DNA of 64,000 nucleotides. It comes from Flavobacterium sp. UBA2787. GTDB taxonomy: Bacteria; Bacteroidota; Bacteroidia; Flavobacteriales; Flavobacteriaceae. A program made the position numbers and the translations under genes. This document shows, in pieces, positions 62,749-64,000 of this stretch; position 1 is the first letter of the stretch, and each line of letters opens with the position of its first letter. The notes below the pieces were generated by a model that was not told the origin of the DNA, did not search any database, and saw nothing but the letters and a program-made list of their open reading frames with translations. The stretch spans positions 1 through 64,000 of the forward strand of contig DEHZ01000013.1 in NCBI GenBank assembly GCA_002352205.1, in the 5' to 3' direction.

Positions 62749-62756
62749 CAAATGTA
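62749..62756 (-). promoter_or_regulatory. Promoter box of the methyltransferase gene
   Basis: TACATTTG on the minus strand (62756-62749). A near match to TTG (GTG) lies about 20 bp upstream, at the edge of the repeat element. The predicted leader is about 12 bases. Confidence 0.5.
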
Positions 62757-62782
62757 CTAAATAATTTGATGTTTGCACGATA

Positions 62783-62926
62783 TAGCCCTGATTGAAGTGG
62801 AAAGCCTTGTGCCACAAAACCTGATTTTTTCTTGCTGAACCAAAGCGACCTTGGGAGCTCTTGGTGCGGCTTAGAAAAAACAGTTTTTGCAAACAAGCTT
62901 GTAACGTAAAGCAGGATTAGCTCCTG
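62783..62926 (+). repeat. Long imperfect palindromic repeat, second copy
   Basis: Matches 37908-38051 over its full length, with the same ends (TAGCCCTGATTG and GCAGGATTAGCT) and the same internal A/T-rich arms. It lies between two minus-strand genes in the same relative orientation as the other copy. Its right end is 5 bp from the stop codon of the KAS III-like gene and its left end abuts the methyltransferase promoter region. Confidence 0.85.
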
Positions 62927-62931
62927 AAAAA

Positions 62932-63990
62932 TTACATTTTGTAAACAAATGCATTGATGTTCATACCCGAACCTACCGAGGCAAAAATGACGATGTCGCC
63001 TTTGTTTATTTCTTGGTTTTCGAGTTGACCTTTCAATAGTAAATCATATAAAGTTGGTATCGTTGCCACACTGGAATTGCCCAAATGATGTATGCTCATG
63101 GGCATAATATTTTCCGGGGTTGGCAAGCCATAGAGTTTGTAAAAGCGTTCGATAATAGCTTCGTCCATTTTTTCGTTGGCTTGGTGAATGAGGATTTTCT
63201 TTACATCATGAATTGAAATTCCGCTTTCATCTAAGCATTCTTTCATGGCTTTAGGCACTTGACTTAATGCAAATTCATATATTTTTCGGCCGTGCATTTT
63301 GATGTAGCGAATGTTTGGATCGTGTGTTTTGTTAAACGATTCGCCAAAAAAGAGGTAATAAGCCTCGTCATAGGTAAATGTAGCAGTGGCATGAGCTAAA
63401 ATTCCGCCTTCTTCATTGGTAGCTTCCAAGATTGTTGCTCCTGCACCATCGGAATAAATCATGCTATCGCGATCGTGTCTGTCGACCACACGGGAAAGAG
63501 TTTCGGCACCAATCACAAGGCATTTTTTAGCCATTCCGGCTTTCATGAATGCTTGTGCTTGAATAATTCCTTCTATCCAACCCGGACAACCAAAAAGCAC
63601 ATCGTAGGCCACACATTTTGGGTTTTTAATTCGCAAACTGTGTTTTACGCGTGAGGCCAAACTTGGTAGCAAATCGGCTTGAATAGCTCCTTTTTTTACA
63701 TCGCCAAAGTTGTGGGCAAAAATAATATAGTCAAGGGTTTCAGGGTCAATTTTAGCATCGGCAATAGCTTTTTGAGCGGCTATAAATGCAATTTCTGAAG
63801 TGGTTAAATCGTCTGTCACATATTTCCGTTCGCGAATTCCTGTAATTTCAAGAAATTTTTCGGCTACCACCTCGTTTGATTGAGCAAATGGAGTACCGTC
63901 GCTATTGAGAAAGTGATGTTGTGCAAAGTCTAAATTTGTTACCGTTTGAGTTGGGATATAACTTCCTGATCCGGTTATTTTGATATTCAT
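62932..63990 (-). CDS. 3-oxoacyl-ACP synthase III family protein
   Basis: 352-residue thiolase-fold condensing enzyme. The active-site Cys is in VLFGCPGWIEG, His in LIHQANEKMDEAI and Asn in HHLGNSSVATIPTLYDL, the FabH-type triad. The N-terminus (INIKITGSGSYIPTQTVTN) also fits. It is longer than housekeeping FabH (about 320), as in the FabH-like group involved in other lipid or secondary pathways. Substrate is not known. It is complete in the window, starting 10 bases from its right edge. Its stop codon borders a palindromic repeat. Confidence 0.88.
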   Translation of the reverse strand: MNIKITGSGSYIPTQTVTNLDFAQHHFLNSDGTPFAQSNEVVAEKFLEITGIRERKYVTDDLTTSEIAFIAAQKAIADAKIDPETLDYIIFAHNFGDVKKGAIQADLLPSLASRVKHSLRIKNPKCVAYDVLFGCPGWIEGIIQAQAFMKAGMAKKCLVIGAETLSRVVDRHDRDSMIYSDGAGATILEATNEEGGILAHATATFTYDEAYYLFFGESFNKTHDPNIRYIKMHGRKIYEFALSQVPKAMKECLDESGISIHDVKKILIHQANEKMDEAIIERFYKLYGLPTPENIMPMSIHHLGNSSVATIPTLYDLLLKGQLENQEINKGDIVIFASVGSGMNINAFVYKM

Positions 63991-64000
63991 AATTTATTGC

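Noticed and set aside
62684..62896. 70-residue minus-strand frame over the second palindromic repeat
   Set aside because: Derived from the repeat and overlapping the methyltransferase start in another frame.
1..64000. Insertion sequences, prophage, integrases, restriction or other defence genes
   Set aside because: No transposase, integrase, phage structural, nuclease or toxin-antitoxin signature was seen in any frame.

Overview
The window is a chromosomal segment of an AT-rich Bacteroidota bacterium, most likely a Flavobacterium or close relative of the Flavobacteriaceae. The evidence is the type IX secretion and gliding genes (gldJ, porU, porV), three secreted giants with the type B C-terminal sorting domain, a PorP/SprF-family protein, a split pyruvate dehydrogenase locus (pdhA-pdhC without pdhB), and repeated use of the Bacteroidota promoter pattern TTG-N19..21-TAnnTTTG in place of -35/-10 boxes. 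Shine-Dalgarno sites are not conspicuous, so several starts were chosen from promoter position, signal peptides and gene overlaps.

Layout. 1-2.9 kb: the tail of a dispersed repeat, then an inner-membrane TPR/AraC regulator and an overlapping TPR paralogue without the DNA-binding part. 3-17.4 kb: a surface-protein locus with a 2371-residue modular adhesin, its PorP/SprF-type partner, an OmpA-family protein with TPR and beta-propeller repeats, and a second 1401-residue type B secreted protein. 17.6-26 kb: murF, gldJ, and the divergent porU and porV (sortase and cargo shuttle of T9SS). 26-29.4 kb: cdd, pdhA, pdhC. 29.6-35.3 kb: two glycosyltransferases, an FN3 lipoprotein, miaE, a frameshifted scramblase-like gene and two valine-type tRNAs. 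35.3-41.8 kb: folC, a TonB/ExbD/ExbB energy-transduction operon with an extra short TonB paralogue, nhaD and an amino-acid dehydrogenase. 42-47.2 kb: a YoaK/lipocalin-like/Usp-like operon, a two-component system and anmK. 47.3-56.2 kb: acyl-CoA dehydrogenase, M28 peptidase, SDR, SprT-like protein, a small membrane protein with a cytochrome-oxidase-like motif, mannose-1-phosphate guanylyltransferase, a DUF389 protein and a CPA2 antiporter. 56.2-64 kb: a third type B secreted protein, an MlaEF-like ABC transporter, a glycosyltransferase, a methyltransferase and a KAS III-like enzyme.

The genes fit a gliding, surface-protein-secreting cell: PorV and PorU handle cargo carrying a sorting domain, the SprF-type protein serves the neighbouring adhesin, GldJ belongs to the motility apparatus, and the ExbB/ExbD/TonB genes encode proton-motive-force coupling. 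Most of the rest is housekeeping. I see no transposase, phage gene, CRISPR array or defence island.

The least explained material is intergenic. There are two related families of structured repeat: a GC-rich one with a built-in terminator at 1-30, 17440-17605 and 34199-34360, and a long imperfect palindrome at 37908-38051 and 62783-62926. An 8-bp-period tandem repeat and a short dispersed palindrome flank the promoter of the mannose-1-phosphate guanylyltransferase gene. Other points of interest are a tRNA with C33, a poly-A frameshift and a four-helix protein with a heme-copper-oxidase-like HDTYYV motif.
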